Source: an uncultured Brachyspira sp. (GTDB taxonomy: Bacteria; Spirochaetota; Brachyspiria; Brachyspirales; Brachyspiraceae). From it: a stretch of DNA of 64,000 nucleotides. The notes beneath the pieces are model-generated. The model saw only the letters and a list, made by a program, of their open reading frames with translations, was not told the origin of the DNA and did no database searches. Positions 28,011 to 38,131 of the stretch are shown in pieces. The first letter of the stretch is position 1, and every line of letters begins with the position of its first letter. Made by a program: the position numbers and the translations under genes. The stretch covers positions 1 through 64,000 of the forward strand of contig NZ_CALXKQ010000003.1 of the NCBI RefSeq assembly GCF_944388875.1, read 5' to 3'.

Positions 28011-28501
28011 ATGGAAAAAATAAATTTGGCAAAAGCATCAAAAATTACTTCTCCAAATCCTGTTGCAATAGTATGCACTCAGAAACCTGACAGAAGTACA
28101 AATCTAGTAACTGTATCTTGGTATACTTATCTATCTTATAACCCAAATATGATAGCTTATGCTATGGCTAAAAGTTCTTATAGCGGTGAATTAGTTAGAG
28201 AAAATAAAAAAGTTATAATTACTATTCCAAGTGAAAATATTAAAAAAATAGTAATGGAATGCGGTATACATAGCGGAAGAGATATAGACAAAATAGAAAA
28301 ATTTGAAATAAAAATGCAAGATATTCCTACAAGCGATATAAAAATTCCTCTTTATAGTGCAGCAGCTATACAATGCAATTTGAAAGAATTTATTGAAACA
28401 GGAGATCATTATTTATATATATGCATGTTGAAGAAGTATATGCTGATGATAAAGTAGAGGCTGAAGGTTATGGAAAAATAGCATCAGCTAAAGAATCATA
28501 A
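28011..28501 (+). pseudogene. Flavin reductase family protein, frameshifted near its 3' end
   Basis: The start is ATG 28011 with AAGGAGC upstream. Residues 1-138 match the FMN-binding flavin reductase domain (SPNPVAIVCTQKPD, TNLVTVSWYTYLSYNP, PLYSAAAIQC, ETGDHYLYIC). After TGC at about 28424 the frame becomes KKYMLMIK and stops at 28457. If one base is restored there, the text becomes HVEEVYADDKVEAEGYGKIA and ends at 28501, which is the family ending. So a single-base loss truncates the last 25 or so residues. It is either a recent mutation or a sequencing error. Relatives use FMN to reduce flavins or act as redox proteins. Confidence 0.8.
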
Positions 28502-28504
28502 TTA

Positions 28505-28651
28505 TTACAATATATCTGTTGAAATTTTGTACTTGTATATATTTGTATTATTAATTTTGATAATTTTGGCTTTGCTGTAAATCATAAATTCATACCGCTC
28601 TGTGTGCCGAAGTAGTCCATCTTTGATATTGGCGGGTAAAAGGCTGTATAT
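28505..28651 (-). other. Gap with a possible gene remnant
   Basis: The minus strand is open for 49 codons without a start: SLLPANIKDGLLRHTER, then YEFMIYSKAKIIKIN. It is less AT-rich than its surroundings. The PANIKDGLLRHTERYEF segment loosely recalls the conserved PxSVKDRxTRxHEY stretch of site-specific DNA methyltransferases, so this may be a methylase relic. The evidence is weak. The remainder of 28502-28817 shows no gene. Confidence 0.3.
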
Positions 28652-28817
28652 TTATATCTTATTTTATATAATATTATATTACATTTAAAACAATAATATA
28701 TAAAAACACTATATATATCTTTAATGCTAATCCTATAAAATACAAAATTATAACACCTATAATATTTTTATGTATACTGAAATGATGCTGTAAACAAAAA
28801 GCTAAATATTAAAAAAT

Positions 28818-28851
28818 AATGCCATTAGTAATATTTCATACTAATGGCATT
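28818..28851 (-). terminator. Rho-independent terminator of gdhA
   Basis: The arms AATGCCATTAGTA (28818-28830) and TACTAATGGCATT (28839-28851) form a perfect 13-bp stem with an 8-nt loop. On the minus strand a T tract follows (28816-28811). Confidence 0.9.
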
Positions 28852-28872
28852 TACAGAAAACTACATAAAGTA

Positions 28873-30240
<1,368 letters not shown>

Positions 30241-30265
30241 TTATTAATTTTTATTTGCTGAAAAT

Positions 30266-30293
30266 ATTATACACTAAATAGTATTATTGTCAA
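30266..30293 (-). promoter_or_regulatory. Consensus sigma-70-type promoter of gdhA
   Basis: On the minus strand: TTGACA (30293-30288), a 16-nt spacer and TATAAT (30271-30266). Both boxes are perfect. The start of gdhA is 41 bp on. Confidence 0.8.
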
Positions 30294-30576
30294 TAGTAAT
30301 GTTATCGGTTTTTTATTAAATTATTATTTTTTTTTATAAAAAATTTAAAAATAGTTTTAAAATACTGCATTTTATAAAATAAATTTAAGTATACTCTATT
30401 ACTAAAGAAAAATATAAATCAAAAACAAAATAAGAATTTATAGGTTAATATATAAAAAGTACAATTCGCATGAATATATATTTTTTCCAATATCAGAAAT
30501 TTATTTAAACAAATTAAAAAATAATATTAATCAATATAAACTTAATATATCTAAATATTAAGTTAAGCTTAATACA
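30294..30576. other. Gene-free AT-rich gap
   Basis: I see no gene, strong hairpin or repeat between the gdhA promoter and the end of rnr. Confidence 0.6.
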
Positions 30577-32544
30577 TTATCTTCTCTTTTTATTTTTTTT
30601 TCTTTCTTTTTTATTAGATGAATTTCTTTTTTTATCTTTAGATGATTTAGATTTTCTTGAATATATTTCTTTTTTGTTTTTCTTTTTTAAGAAATCTCTG
30701 CTGTCTATTATATCTCTGTCATCAAAACTATTATCAAATTCGCTTGCAGGCATAAAGTCAATAAATAATTCTTTAATATCAACCTTATAAACTACTATTC
30801 TTATTCTGTCGCCTAATGTGTACCATTTAGCATCTTCTTCGCTGTATGCTGCCTGTTCATTTTCATCATAATGATAATGAGATTTTAATAGAGCATATCT
30901 TATTAAGCCTTCTATTCCTCTATCTTCTATTTCTACAAATATTCCGAAGTTTGTAACTCCGCTTATTATTCCATTATATTCATTTCCTACCTTGTCTTTC
31001 ATAAATCTAGCAGCTTTTACTTTAGCTAAAATTCTCTCGCATTCAACTGCAATTCTTTCAGTTTTTGAACACCACTGTGCCGAATTGGTATAAAACTGCT
31101 GCATAGTAGGTTTTAAATTATTTATACCTTCTAAAGAAAGTTTTAAAAGTCTATGAGTAAGCAGGTCGGTATATCTTCTTATAGGCGAAGTAAAATGAGT
31201 GTAGCATTCAAAACCAAGCCCAAAATGCCCTATATTATTAACATCGTATATTGCCTGTTTCATAGAACGAAGAAGCAGTGTAAGAAGCAATTTTTCGTCT
31301 GGCTTTCCCATTATCGATTCTATAAATGAATGAAAATCCAAATTCCCTTCAGCATCTCTTGTAATTCTATATCCTCTATTAAATGCTATTCTTGTAAAAG
31401 TATCCAGCTTTTCCGTATCTGGACTGTCATGCACTCTGTAAATAGAACCTTTTATATTTTGTAATCTTTTAGCTACTTCACAGTTTGCAATAAGCATTAA
31501 TTCTTCTATTATTTTATGGCTTTCTTTTCTCTCTCCTATAAAAAAGTCTTTAGGGTTTCCGCCTTTATCTAATATTATCTGAGTTTCATTAAGATTAAAC
31601 TCTATACTTCCGTTTTCTATTCTCTTTTGAAGAAGTATTTTTTTTACATCATCAGCATTTTTTAATAATTCTACAAGCCAATCTTCATCTTCTTCTATGC
31701 CGTCCAAAACATCCTGAGCATAATCATAAGTTAGCCTTCTGCTTGATTTTATAACGCTTTTATGAAAACTGCTTTCTTTAACATCGCCTTTATTATCTAT
31801 TGTTATAAATACCGTCATAGTAAATCTGCTAACACCTTCATTTAAAGAACATATACCGTTTGACAGTTCATGAGGAAACATCGGATAAACTGTATCTATT
31901 AAATAAACACTGTTTCCTCTTTTTCTAGCTTCTCTGTCTAAAGAACTTCCCATTACTACAAAATGGCTTACATCAGCAATATGAATGCCTAATTTATATC
32001 CGTCATTTAATTTTTCTATACTTATAGCATCATCAAAATCTTTTGAATCTGCTCCGTCTATTGTAACAGTTCTTATATCTCTTAAATCTATTCTGTCGAA
32101 CTCTAATTCTACATTTTCCATGCTGTCTGGCAGTAGTTTAGCCTCTTCCAAACATTTTTTTGGAAAATCTGTGGGTACATTATATGCTTTTGCTATTATC
32201 TCAGCATCTTTTTTGGCATTGTTAACATCTATTTTTATTTCAGGCTTTGGTATGCTTGTTTTTTTGCCAGCCCTATCATCATTTTTATTTTTACTTAACT
32301 TTCTATTTTTTGATACATCTTTTTCATTTATTCTTTTTAATTCTTTTTCTAAATACGTTTTGCCTTCTTTAGTTAGTTTTAAAAAATTTCCTTTTCTCAT
32401 TACTAATCCCATAGATACAGACTTTTGAAGCATTTTTTCAAAACGTAATTTATCTTTTTTATTTTCTATATGTTCTTTTTTGTATAGTTCTATATTTAAT
32501 TCTCTGTTTTTATCAATTCTCTTTAGTAATTTTATTATCTTCAT
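30577..32544 (-). CDS. rnr: Ribonuclease R (RNB-family 3'-5' exoribonuclease)
   Basis: 655 residues from ATG 32544 (MKIIKLLKRIDKNREL); an in-frame ATG at 32586 adds 14 residues of unlikely sequence. An N-terminal winged-helix-like part (to about 70) and a Lys-rich linker come first. The RNB catalytic domain has TIDGADSKDFDDAISIE with the metal-binding Asp residues and the FTSPIRRYTDLLTHR motif. An S1 domain (YNGIISGVTNFGIFVEIED) and a very basic Lys/Arg/Ser tail follow. The family digests structured RNA in the cytosol. It is shorter than the roughly 800-residue norm because I cannot find the two cold-shock OB domains before RNB. Confidence 0.92.
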   Translation of the reverse strand: MKIIKLLKRIDKNRELNIELYKKEHIENKKDKLRFEKMLQKSVSMGLVMRKGNFLKLTKEGKTYLEKELKRINEKDVSKNRKLSKNKNDDRAGKKTSIPKPEIKIDVNNAKKDAEIIAKAYNVPTDFPKKCLEEAKLLPDSMENVELEFDRIDLRDIRTVTIDGADSKDFDDAISIEKLNDGYKLGIHIADVSHFVVMGSSLDREARKRGNSVYLIDTVYPMFPHELSNGICSLNEGVSRFTMTVFITIDNKGDVKESSFHKSVIKSSRRLTYDYAQDVLDGIEEDEDWLVELLKNADDVKKILLQKRIENGSIEFNLNETQIILDKGGNPKDFFIGERKESHKIIEELMLIANCEVAKRLQNIKGSIYRVHDSPDTEKLDTFTRIAFNRGYRITRDAEGNLDFHSFIESIMGKPDEKLLLTLLLRSMKQAIYDVNNIGHFGLGFECYTHFTSPIRRYTDLLTHRLLKLSLEGINNLKPTMQQFYTNSAQWCSKTERIAVECERILAKVKAARFMKDKVGNEYNGIISGVTNFGIFVEIEDRGIEGLIRYALLKSHYHYDENEQAAYSEEDAKWYTLGDRIRIVVYKVDIKELFIDFMPASEFDNSFDDRDIIDSRDFLKKKNKKEIYSRKSKSSKDKKRNSSNKKERKKNKKRR

Positions 32545-32719
32545 AACTTGGATTAACCCTAAATATAGTATTATATGTCTTATCATAAAAAAGATAATTG
32601 CATTTTTTATGATAATATTTTCATTATAGCAGTATTATTTATAATGTCAAACTAGTTTATTTTTACAAGTTCATATATATGCGGTTTTTATTTAAGAAAG
32701 CATTTATTTATTTTTTTAG

Positions 32720-32745
32720 TCCCCCCTAACTTTAATTGGGGGGGA
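32720..32745. repeat. Homopolymeric G/C hairpin between tyrA and rnr
   Basis: TCCCCCC (32720-32726) and GGGGGGGA (32738-32745) can pair around TAACTTTAATT. Runs of six C and seven G stand out in DNA this AT-rich. A T run lies on the wrong side for a tyrA terminator. Such runs are prone to length change. Confidence 0.6.
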
Positions 32746-32783
32746 TATAATTATTAAGTATATATTACTTTTGTTAGTATATT

Positions 32784-33638
32784 CTAATATTTAATATTTT
32801 TTCTATTAAGCCATTCATTTTTTACATTATTTGAATTGATCATTAAATTTTTTAATTCATCAATATCTTTATCATCAAGTGCTTTTTTAAAGTCGTTTAA
32901 GCATTTTATATATTTAGAAAGTGAATCAGATAAATATGTACTATTATACATGAATAATTCACTCCACATATTAGCATCTATTGTACCAACTCTAGTATGA
33001 TCTCCCAAACTGTTACCTTCATAACCCAAAGAATTCAAAAAACTTTCATGATTTACAATTGAGCATGCTATTATATGCATAAGCTGGCTTGTAAATGCTA
33101 TCATTTCATCATGTTTATTTGCTGATGATACAATAATATTTGCACATCCTATATCATTTGCCATGTTCTCTATTATTTTTATATCATTTTCATAAGCATT
33201 TTCATTATGCGTAATAATGGCATTGGAGTTTTTAAACAGGTTTTCAGAAGAGTTTAAATAACCTCCTTTTTCCTTTCCAGCCATAGTATGAAGACCTACG
33301 TACTTTTTATCTTTTGTATTATTAAATATATCTGTTTTTACTCCGCAAAAGTCAGAAAGTATTTTATTATTATCAATTAATGGTTTATATTTATTTATTA
33401 TCTCCAACGCTATAGAAGGCAATGTGCATATCATAATAATATCCGCCCATTTAATAGCATTCTCTATATTATCATAATTAAAATCACCTTTTAAAATATA
33501 TTTATCTTTCAATGCTGAATCTATATTATCTTTATTAGTATCTATAGCCCATATATTATAATTTTTATTACAGCACTTTAATGCTTTTATTAAAGAGCCT
33601 CCCATTAAACCCATTCCTATAACAGTTATATTTGACAT
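32784..33638 (-). CDS. tyrA: Prephenate dehydrogenase
   Basis: 284 residues. The NAD-binding fold starts ITVIGMGLMGGSLIKAL. The catalytic-region motif GLHTMAGKEKGGY corresponds to the HPMAG motif of TyrA. A helical C-terminal dimer domain (AFTSQLMHIIACSIVN, NMWSELFMYNS) completes the family length. It makes 4-hydroxyphenylpyruvate for tyrosine in the cytosol. No chorismate mutase or ACT domain is attached and no other aromatic gene is near. It lies in a same-strand run with the NYN-LOTUS gene 34 bp upstream. Confidence 0.92.
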   Translation of the reverse strand: MSNITVIGMGLMGGSLIKALKCCNKNYNIWAIDTNKDNIDSALKDKYILKGDFNYDNIENAIKWADIIMICTLPSIALEIINKYKPLIDNNKILSDFCGVKTDIFNNTKDKKYVGLHTMAGKEKGGYLNSSENLFKNSNAIITHNENAYENDIKIIENMANDIGCANIIVSSANKHDEMIAFTSQLMHIIACSIVNHESFLNSLGYEGNSLGDHTRVGTIDANMWSELFMYNSTYLSDSLSKYIKCLNDFKKALDDKDIDELKNLMINSNNVKNEWLNRKNIKY

Positions 33639-33671
33639 ATTATTTCCTTATAGTAAAAATTAAATTATTTT

Positions 33672-34772
33672 TTATTGTTCATCTTCTATGTTTTCAAGAA
33701 TCTCTAATACTTTATTTTTATCTTTCATAATAAAGCTGTTTCCCTTATTGGTTAATTCAATAGGAGTATCTTTTTTTATTATATAATCTATGAATTTACT
33801 AGGTCTTTTAAACTTAGTATGTTTTATTGCACTAGAACCATTGCCTATATTAAATTTTTTATTTATTTCATTCATGGCATTGGCTAATGGTATCTCTTTA
33901 TTTTCTTCATGATTACTCAATATGTCTTTAAATGATGCAATTAAATCTTTTTTAGTTATTTCATAAATGCTTAAGTTTAAAATATTTGACATTATATTTT
34001 TGAAAATATTTATATCATCTATATAAAAGTCATCTCCGTCAGTTTTTGCCTCTATTCCATTATTATTTAAATATTTTAGTACATTTTTAATTTTTTTAAA
34101 TTGTGTCTGTTCTATAGCACTTTTTCCTTTTTTTAAATTAAAATCTTCATTTATTTTATTGCATATATCAGAAGTAGAAATTTTTATATTTTCAGTATTA
34201 CTGCTGATATTATATATTTCAATAACCCTATTATAAAAACATTGCAAAAAATCATTCTTTTCTATTTTGTTTTCTGCTTTTATATCCTTTTCTTCTTTTT
34301 CATTTATTTTATAATCTTCTATTTTAAATATATGATCGCATGAGTTTCTAAATATATCTCTTTTAGCATTATCAAAAATAGTAACAATTGAAGTTAAAGC
34401 TCCATATCTGTTTAATCTTTCCATAATAACACTATAATCAACATCTCTAGTTACAAATACAATTATATCAATTTTTTTATATATTACAAAATCCTCAAAT
34501 GCATCTATTGAAGATATCATATCAGCCATGTTTTTAGCTTTATTTACAGGTACAGAATAAATAATGTCTATGTGTAAGTCCCTTAATTTTTTTGAGTACT
34601 TTTTTATTGACTTGGCATCACCATAAGATTTTTTTACAGAAAAGTAAATATCTTTATCTTTTAAATTATTTTTATAAAAAGAAAATATATTATTAAGCAT
34701 TAACTCAAAATTAATATCATAACTTAAATGACATATATTTTCTAAGTCTATATAAATACCTATTTTTTTCAT
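33672..34772 (-). CDS. NYN-domain putative ribonuclease with two LOTUS/OST-HTH domains
   Basis: About 366 residues from ATG 34772 (MKKIGIYIDLENI); an earlier in-frame ATG at 34829 is less likely. The NYN (PIN-like) domain covers 1-150 with acidic residues in IYIDLENI, NMADMISSIDAF and VTRDVDYSVIMERL, the usual metal-binding triad. A charged linker precedes two LOTUS-like winged helices at about 195-270 (ISTSDICNKINEDFN, LNNNGIEAKTDGDDFYI) and 290-360 (IPLANAMNEINKKFN, ELTNKGNSFIM). LOTUS domains bind RNA, including G-rich RNA in studied cases, so it is probably an RNA-targeted nuclease. It lies in a same-strand run between tyrA and an M23 peptidase gene. Confidence 0.83.
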   Translation of the reverse strand: MKKIGIYIDLENICHLSYDINFELMLNNIFSFYKNNLKDKDIYFSVKKSYGDAKSIKKYSKKLRDLHIDIIYSVPVNKAKNMADMISSIDAFEDFVIYKKIDIIVFVTRDVDYSVIMERLNRYGALTSIVTIFDNAKRDIFRNSCDHIFKIEDYKINEKEEKDIKAENKIEKNDFLQCFYNRVIEIYNISSNTENIKISTSDICNKINEDFNLKKGKSAIEQTQFKKIKNVLKYLNNNGIEAKTDGDDFYIDDINIFKNIMSNILNLSIYEITKKDLIASFKDILSNHEENKEIPLANAMNEINKKFNIGNGSSAIKHTKFKRPSKFIDYIIKKDTPIELTNKGNSFIMKDKNKVLEILENIEDEQ

Positions 34773-34881
34773 AATATTATCTCTGTATTTTTTATAATAT
34801 ATTTTACAGAAAAACCTGCAAAAATACAATAAATAATTTTGATGATAATTATTAATATTTTATTTATGGTTAAAAATATTT

Positions 34882-35736
34882 TTAATAGAAATTAACAGTT
34901 CTGGTTAGTACAACTGATTTATTATCAAAATCTGTAACTTCTGCTTTAAATGTATATTTTCCTCTTTTAGGGATAAAAACACCTCCTCTATAAAAATGCG
35001 AATCTACTCCGTAAACTTCTTCAAAAGTATATTTTGGAGATATATAATATACATTATCCCTTTTTATAAAATATGTAAAATCATAATCACGTACTAATTC
35101 ATCATTCATATATATTTTAACTCTTTTAAGTCCCATTGGTATACTTCCAAGCAAATCGTATGCTTTTACAAATAATTTTATCTCTCCGTTGTATCTCATG
35201 GACATTTTATCTTTTATTTGTATTAATCTGTTTTCTGTTCTTAAATATATACCATGAATTAATGGGGCCTGATCAGAACCTTTAGTTATTTTTAAATATT
35301 CTAATGGATCTATAACCAAACCTTCTTTCATATTTTCTATAGTTAAATGCAAATGTGCTCCTCCTGATCTTCCGCTGTTTCCAGTAAGTGCCACAACATC
35401 TTTTTCTGTTACTTTAGCGTAAGACTTTTCTATTGTGCCCGGTTCTATATGATAATAATAACTTCTAACACTGTCAGGATGCTCTATCATAAGTATATTT
35501 CCTACTCCGTATACAGGTCTTGTAGGGTCTTCATATTCATCATGGTAATAAACTATTTCTCCATCCTCTATAGGATAAATTTCCATTCTGTTTCCCCCGA
35601 AATCTACACCGTTATGGAAGTGATCTGTTCTGAATTCTCCAAATGTACTTGTTATTCTTATTCTTGTATTATCAATAGGAATTCTAGCAAACAAAAATGA
35701 TGATAAAATAAATAATATTAATATATATTTTTTCAT
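34882..35736 (-). CDS. Exported M23 (LytM) peptidase-like protein
   Basis: 284 residues with a signal peptide ending FLFA. The M23 core has HFHNGVDFGG (first His and Asp) and the second pair in GGAHLHLTIEN, which together form the zinc site. A beta-rich C-terminal extension (165-284) follows. It should cut or bind peptidoglycan peptides in the periplasm. Its ATG overlaps the stop of the upstream propeller gene by 4 bp, so the two are translationally coupled. Confidence 0.9.
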   Translation of the reverse strand: MKKYILILFILSSFLFARIPIDNTRIRITSTFGEFRTDHFHNGVDFGGNRMEIYPIEDGEIVYYHDEYEDPTRPVYGVGNILMIEHPDSVRSYYYHIEPGTIEKSYAKVTEKDVVALTGNSGRSGGAHLHLTIENMKEGLVIDPLEYLKITKGSDQAPLIHGIYLRTENRLIQIKDKMSMRYNGEIKLFVKAYDLLGSIPMGLKRVKIYMNDELVRDYDFTYFIKRDNVYYISPKYTFEEVYGVDSHFYRGGVFIPKRGKYTFKAEVTDFDNKSVVLTRTVNFY

Positions 35737-36908
35737 AGTTTAACCCTCTTGTATGTATAAATCATTTTATCACTTACAATCATATATTCATTTTGTAAAT
35801 TTGATATATCAAGGTAATATACCCATCCATTTATATGTTTTTCAAATACTATTTCTTTGTATTGATTATTATATATAAAAACAATACTTTCGGCATCTTT
35901 TGAAACACTCATAATTGTTGAATTAGTTTCGCTGTTTAATTTCATATTAATAGCATTCTGCATATTATATTTTTCTAAATTAATTCGGTCTGTTTCTTTT
36001 CCCCTGTTTAAAGAATATAAAATAATATCTCTGTCAGCAAGCATAAAAGCTGTCATAGATCTTTCACTTACATAAGATGATACATGACGTCTTCTGTTTA
36101 ATTGCGTATCGGAATACCATACAGTGCTTCCTTTAGCATCATATAGAGTAATATATTCTGGTCTTATTCCGCTTACAGATAATGCAAAACTTCCATATTC
36201 ACTTATTGCAACTGATTTTACTATATTTATTTCGCTTAATATTGCTGATATAGAAAAATCCAAATTGCCGTTTCTATTTATATATGCAATATCTCCGCTT
36301 GAGAAACCTGCAATATAATCTCCTGTATTAAGAGCAAATGCACCATCTGTTATAATTTCTCCATACTGAATATGTCTGCTTAATGGATTATTATTAAAAT
36401 CAAACATTTGTATCTTTGAATTATCGCTTGAATGATATATAGTTCTTTTAGCATAAGGAGCTATTTCAGGATAAACGGATGTATTTGTACGCCATATAAT
36501 TATACCCATATTATTATAGGCATCTATATAATTTCCATATCTTTTATACACAATAAAGTTTTCGTTGTTTAATGTTGCCAATTCACCCCTTGACAAATTT
36601 GTGCTGTATATAGTATCGCCATTAAAATCAAAATAGTGTATTATACCTTCAGGCTTGCTGAAAAAATTATGCTTGAATATACCATCTATATTAAAATTAT
36701 TATCATGCGATGGGGATTCTATTGATGAAACAGATTTATTCCAAATATTGATGGTATTATATTCTTCATTTAATCTATTTGTACCAAAGAAAAAAATAAA
36801 TAGTACTATAATAGTTATTGAACTTATTATAGTAAGGTACCTAATAAAAAACGGTTCTATTTTATGTATATTTTCTGAATTTATTATTGATTTATCTTTT
36901 ATTTTCAT
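35733..36908 (-). CDS. Membrane-anchored beta-propeller-like protein
   Basis: 391 residues. The cytosolic N-terminus has 1-25, followed by one membrane helix (YLTIISSITIIVLFIFFF). The extracytoplasmic part has repeated strands typical of a WD40/PQQ-like propeller (YFDFNGDTIYSTN, AYNNMGIIIWRTN, AYINRNGNLDF, LYDAKGSTVWYSD). I know no exact family. It lies between two M23 peptidase genes, overlapping the downstream one by 4 bp and following the upstream one after 21 bp. A scaffold or regulator of these peptidases is inferred. Confidence 0.8.
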   Translation of the reverse strand: MKIKDKSIINSENIHKIEPFFIRYLTIISSITIIVLFIFFFGTNRLNEEYNTINIWNKSVSSIESPSHDNNFNIDGIFKHNFFSKPEGIIHYFDFNGDTIYSTNLSRGELATLNNENFIVYKRYGNYIDAYNNMGIIIWRTNTSVYPEIAPYAKRTIYHSSDNSKIQMFDFNNNPLSRHIQYGEIITDGAFALNTGDYIAGFSSGDIAYINRNGNLDFSISAILSEINIVKSVAISEYGSFALSVSGIRPEYITLYDAKGSTVWYSDTQLNRRRHVSSYVSERSMTAFMLADRDIILYSLNRGKETDRINLEKYNMQNAINMKLNSETNSTIMSVSKDAESIVFIYNNQYKEIVFEKHINGWVYYLDISNLQNEYMIVSDKMIYTYKRVKL

Positions 36909-36929
36909 TTATTTTTTGTTAATCCTAAA

Positions 36930-38111
36930 CTACTTTATTTTAGTTAGAACTTTAGTATTAAATGAAACAGGTTTTTCCAATATACTTAGAGGATCAAAAG
37001 TCATGTTTCCAGCTCTCATTTCCCAATGACAATGAGGTCCTGTAGACATTCCTGTAGAACCTATTAAACCTATAACATCTCCTTTTTTTACATACTGTCC
37101 TTCTTTGGCTATTAATTTGGACATGTGGAAATATGAACTATAAACACCTTCTCCATGATCTATAACAACACAGTTGCCTCTGACAAATAACTCTCTTGAT
37201 ACTCTTACAACTCCGTTATTTGCTGCAATTATAGGTGTGCCGTTAGTATTTGCTATATCGAAGCCTTGATGATATCTTGCATAGTCCTTTGTATATCCTC
37301 TAAAAGCACCGAAACCAGACGAGTATCTTCCCTGAGAAGGCATTATATAAACTTTATCAGCATAATTAGTAGGAGTATAGCTGACATAGATTTTACCATT
37401 CAATAATTCTCTTTCCTCTCTTGATTTTTGAGGGTTGCTTATAATATTTTTCATAGTGGAAGTAACACCAGGAATTTGCTTAGGTTTAGGAGGAGGAGGA
37501 GTAAAATCTAATTTTATATTTAAAGCTACATCAAGAATAGTTTTATCATTCAATTCAATATTTGAAACAAATTGATATTTTTCATCCTGAGCACCTACAT
37601 ATATACCGAATATGCTTTTATATACTTTCATATTTGCATCAGCATCTTTCATTTCAAAAAATTTAACTATAGGTCTTGCACTTCCTAACAGCTTGGAAGA
37701 TTTTATTTTTATATCATCTTTAGAAGTTATGAATATAGTTGAAACTTTTCCTGCATAAAATGGGAAAGGATCAGCATATATTTGCAAATTATTATCATAA
37801 ACTTCAAAATCTTTTAAAGAATCAAAACCGCTGTTTCTTGTATATACTGCCCCATTTATAAGTTCTGTACCTTTAGATGTTACTTTTACTTTACTGTTTT
37901 GGGCTATATAATAATATTTATTATTTATTTTTATTTCTGCATAGGCATTTTTTTTAGTTTCTATTATATCATTTTCATTTACTTCTTGTAATGCTTTTGT
38001 ATTAATATCTTTTCCATCTCTGTTTACTATAATGCTTCCGCTGTATTGAAAATTGTATTGTGAATATAAAGATAGTGAAATTAAAAAAATGATAGTTATA
38101 ATATATTTCAT
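36930..38111 (-). CDS. Exported M23 (LytM) peptidase with N-terminal FecR-like region
   Basis: 393 residues with a signal peptide ending LYSQ. Residues 25-110 (GKDINTKALQEVNENDIIET, KNAYAEIKINNKYYYI) look like a FecR-type beta domain. The C-terminal M23 domain has YHQGFDIANTNGTPIIAA, VVIDHGEGVYSSYFHMSKL and GPHCHWEMR with the zinc residues His, Asp, His. A Pro-rich hinge (FTPPPPKPKQIPG) separates them. It is likely a peptidoglycan endopeptidase. It is the second gene of the envelope cluster, 20 bp after the TPR gene. Confidence 0.9.
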   Translation of the reverse strand: MKYIITIIFLISLSLYSQYNFQYSGSIIVNRDGKDINTKALQEVNENDIIETKKNAYAEIKINNKYYYIAQNSKVKVTSKGTELINGAVYTRNSGFDSLKDFEVYDNNLQIYADPFPFYAGKVSTIFITSKDDIKIKSSKLLGSARPIVKFFEMKDADANMKVYKSIFGIYVGAQDEKYQFVSNIELNDKTILDVALNIKLDFTPPPPKPKQIPGVTSTMKNIISNPQKSREERELLNGKIYVSYTPTNYADKVYIMPSQGRYSSGFGAFRGYTKDYARYHQGFDIANTNGTPIIAANNGVVRVSRELFVRGNCVVIDHGEGVYSSYFHMSKLIAKEGQYVKKGDVIGLIGSTGMSTGPHCHWEMRAGNMTFDPLSILEKPVSFNTKVLTKIK

Positions 38112-38131
38112 AGACTTCCTTTAAATTAAAT

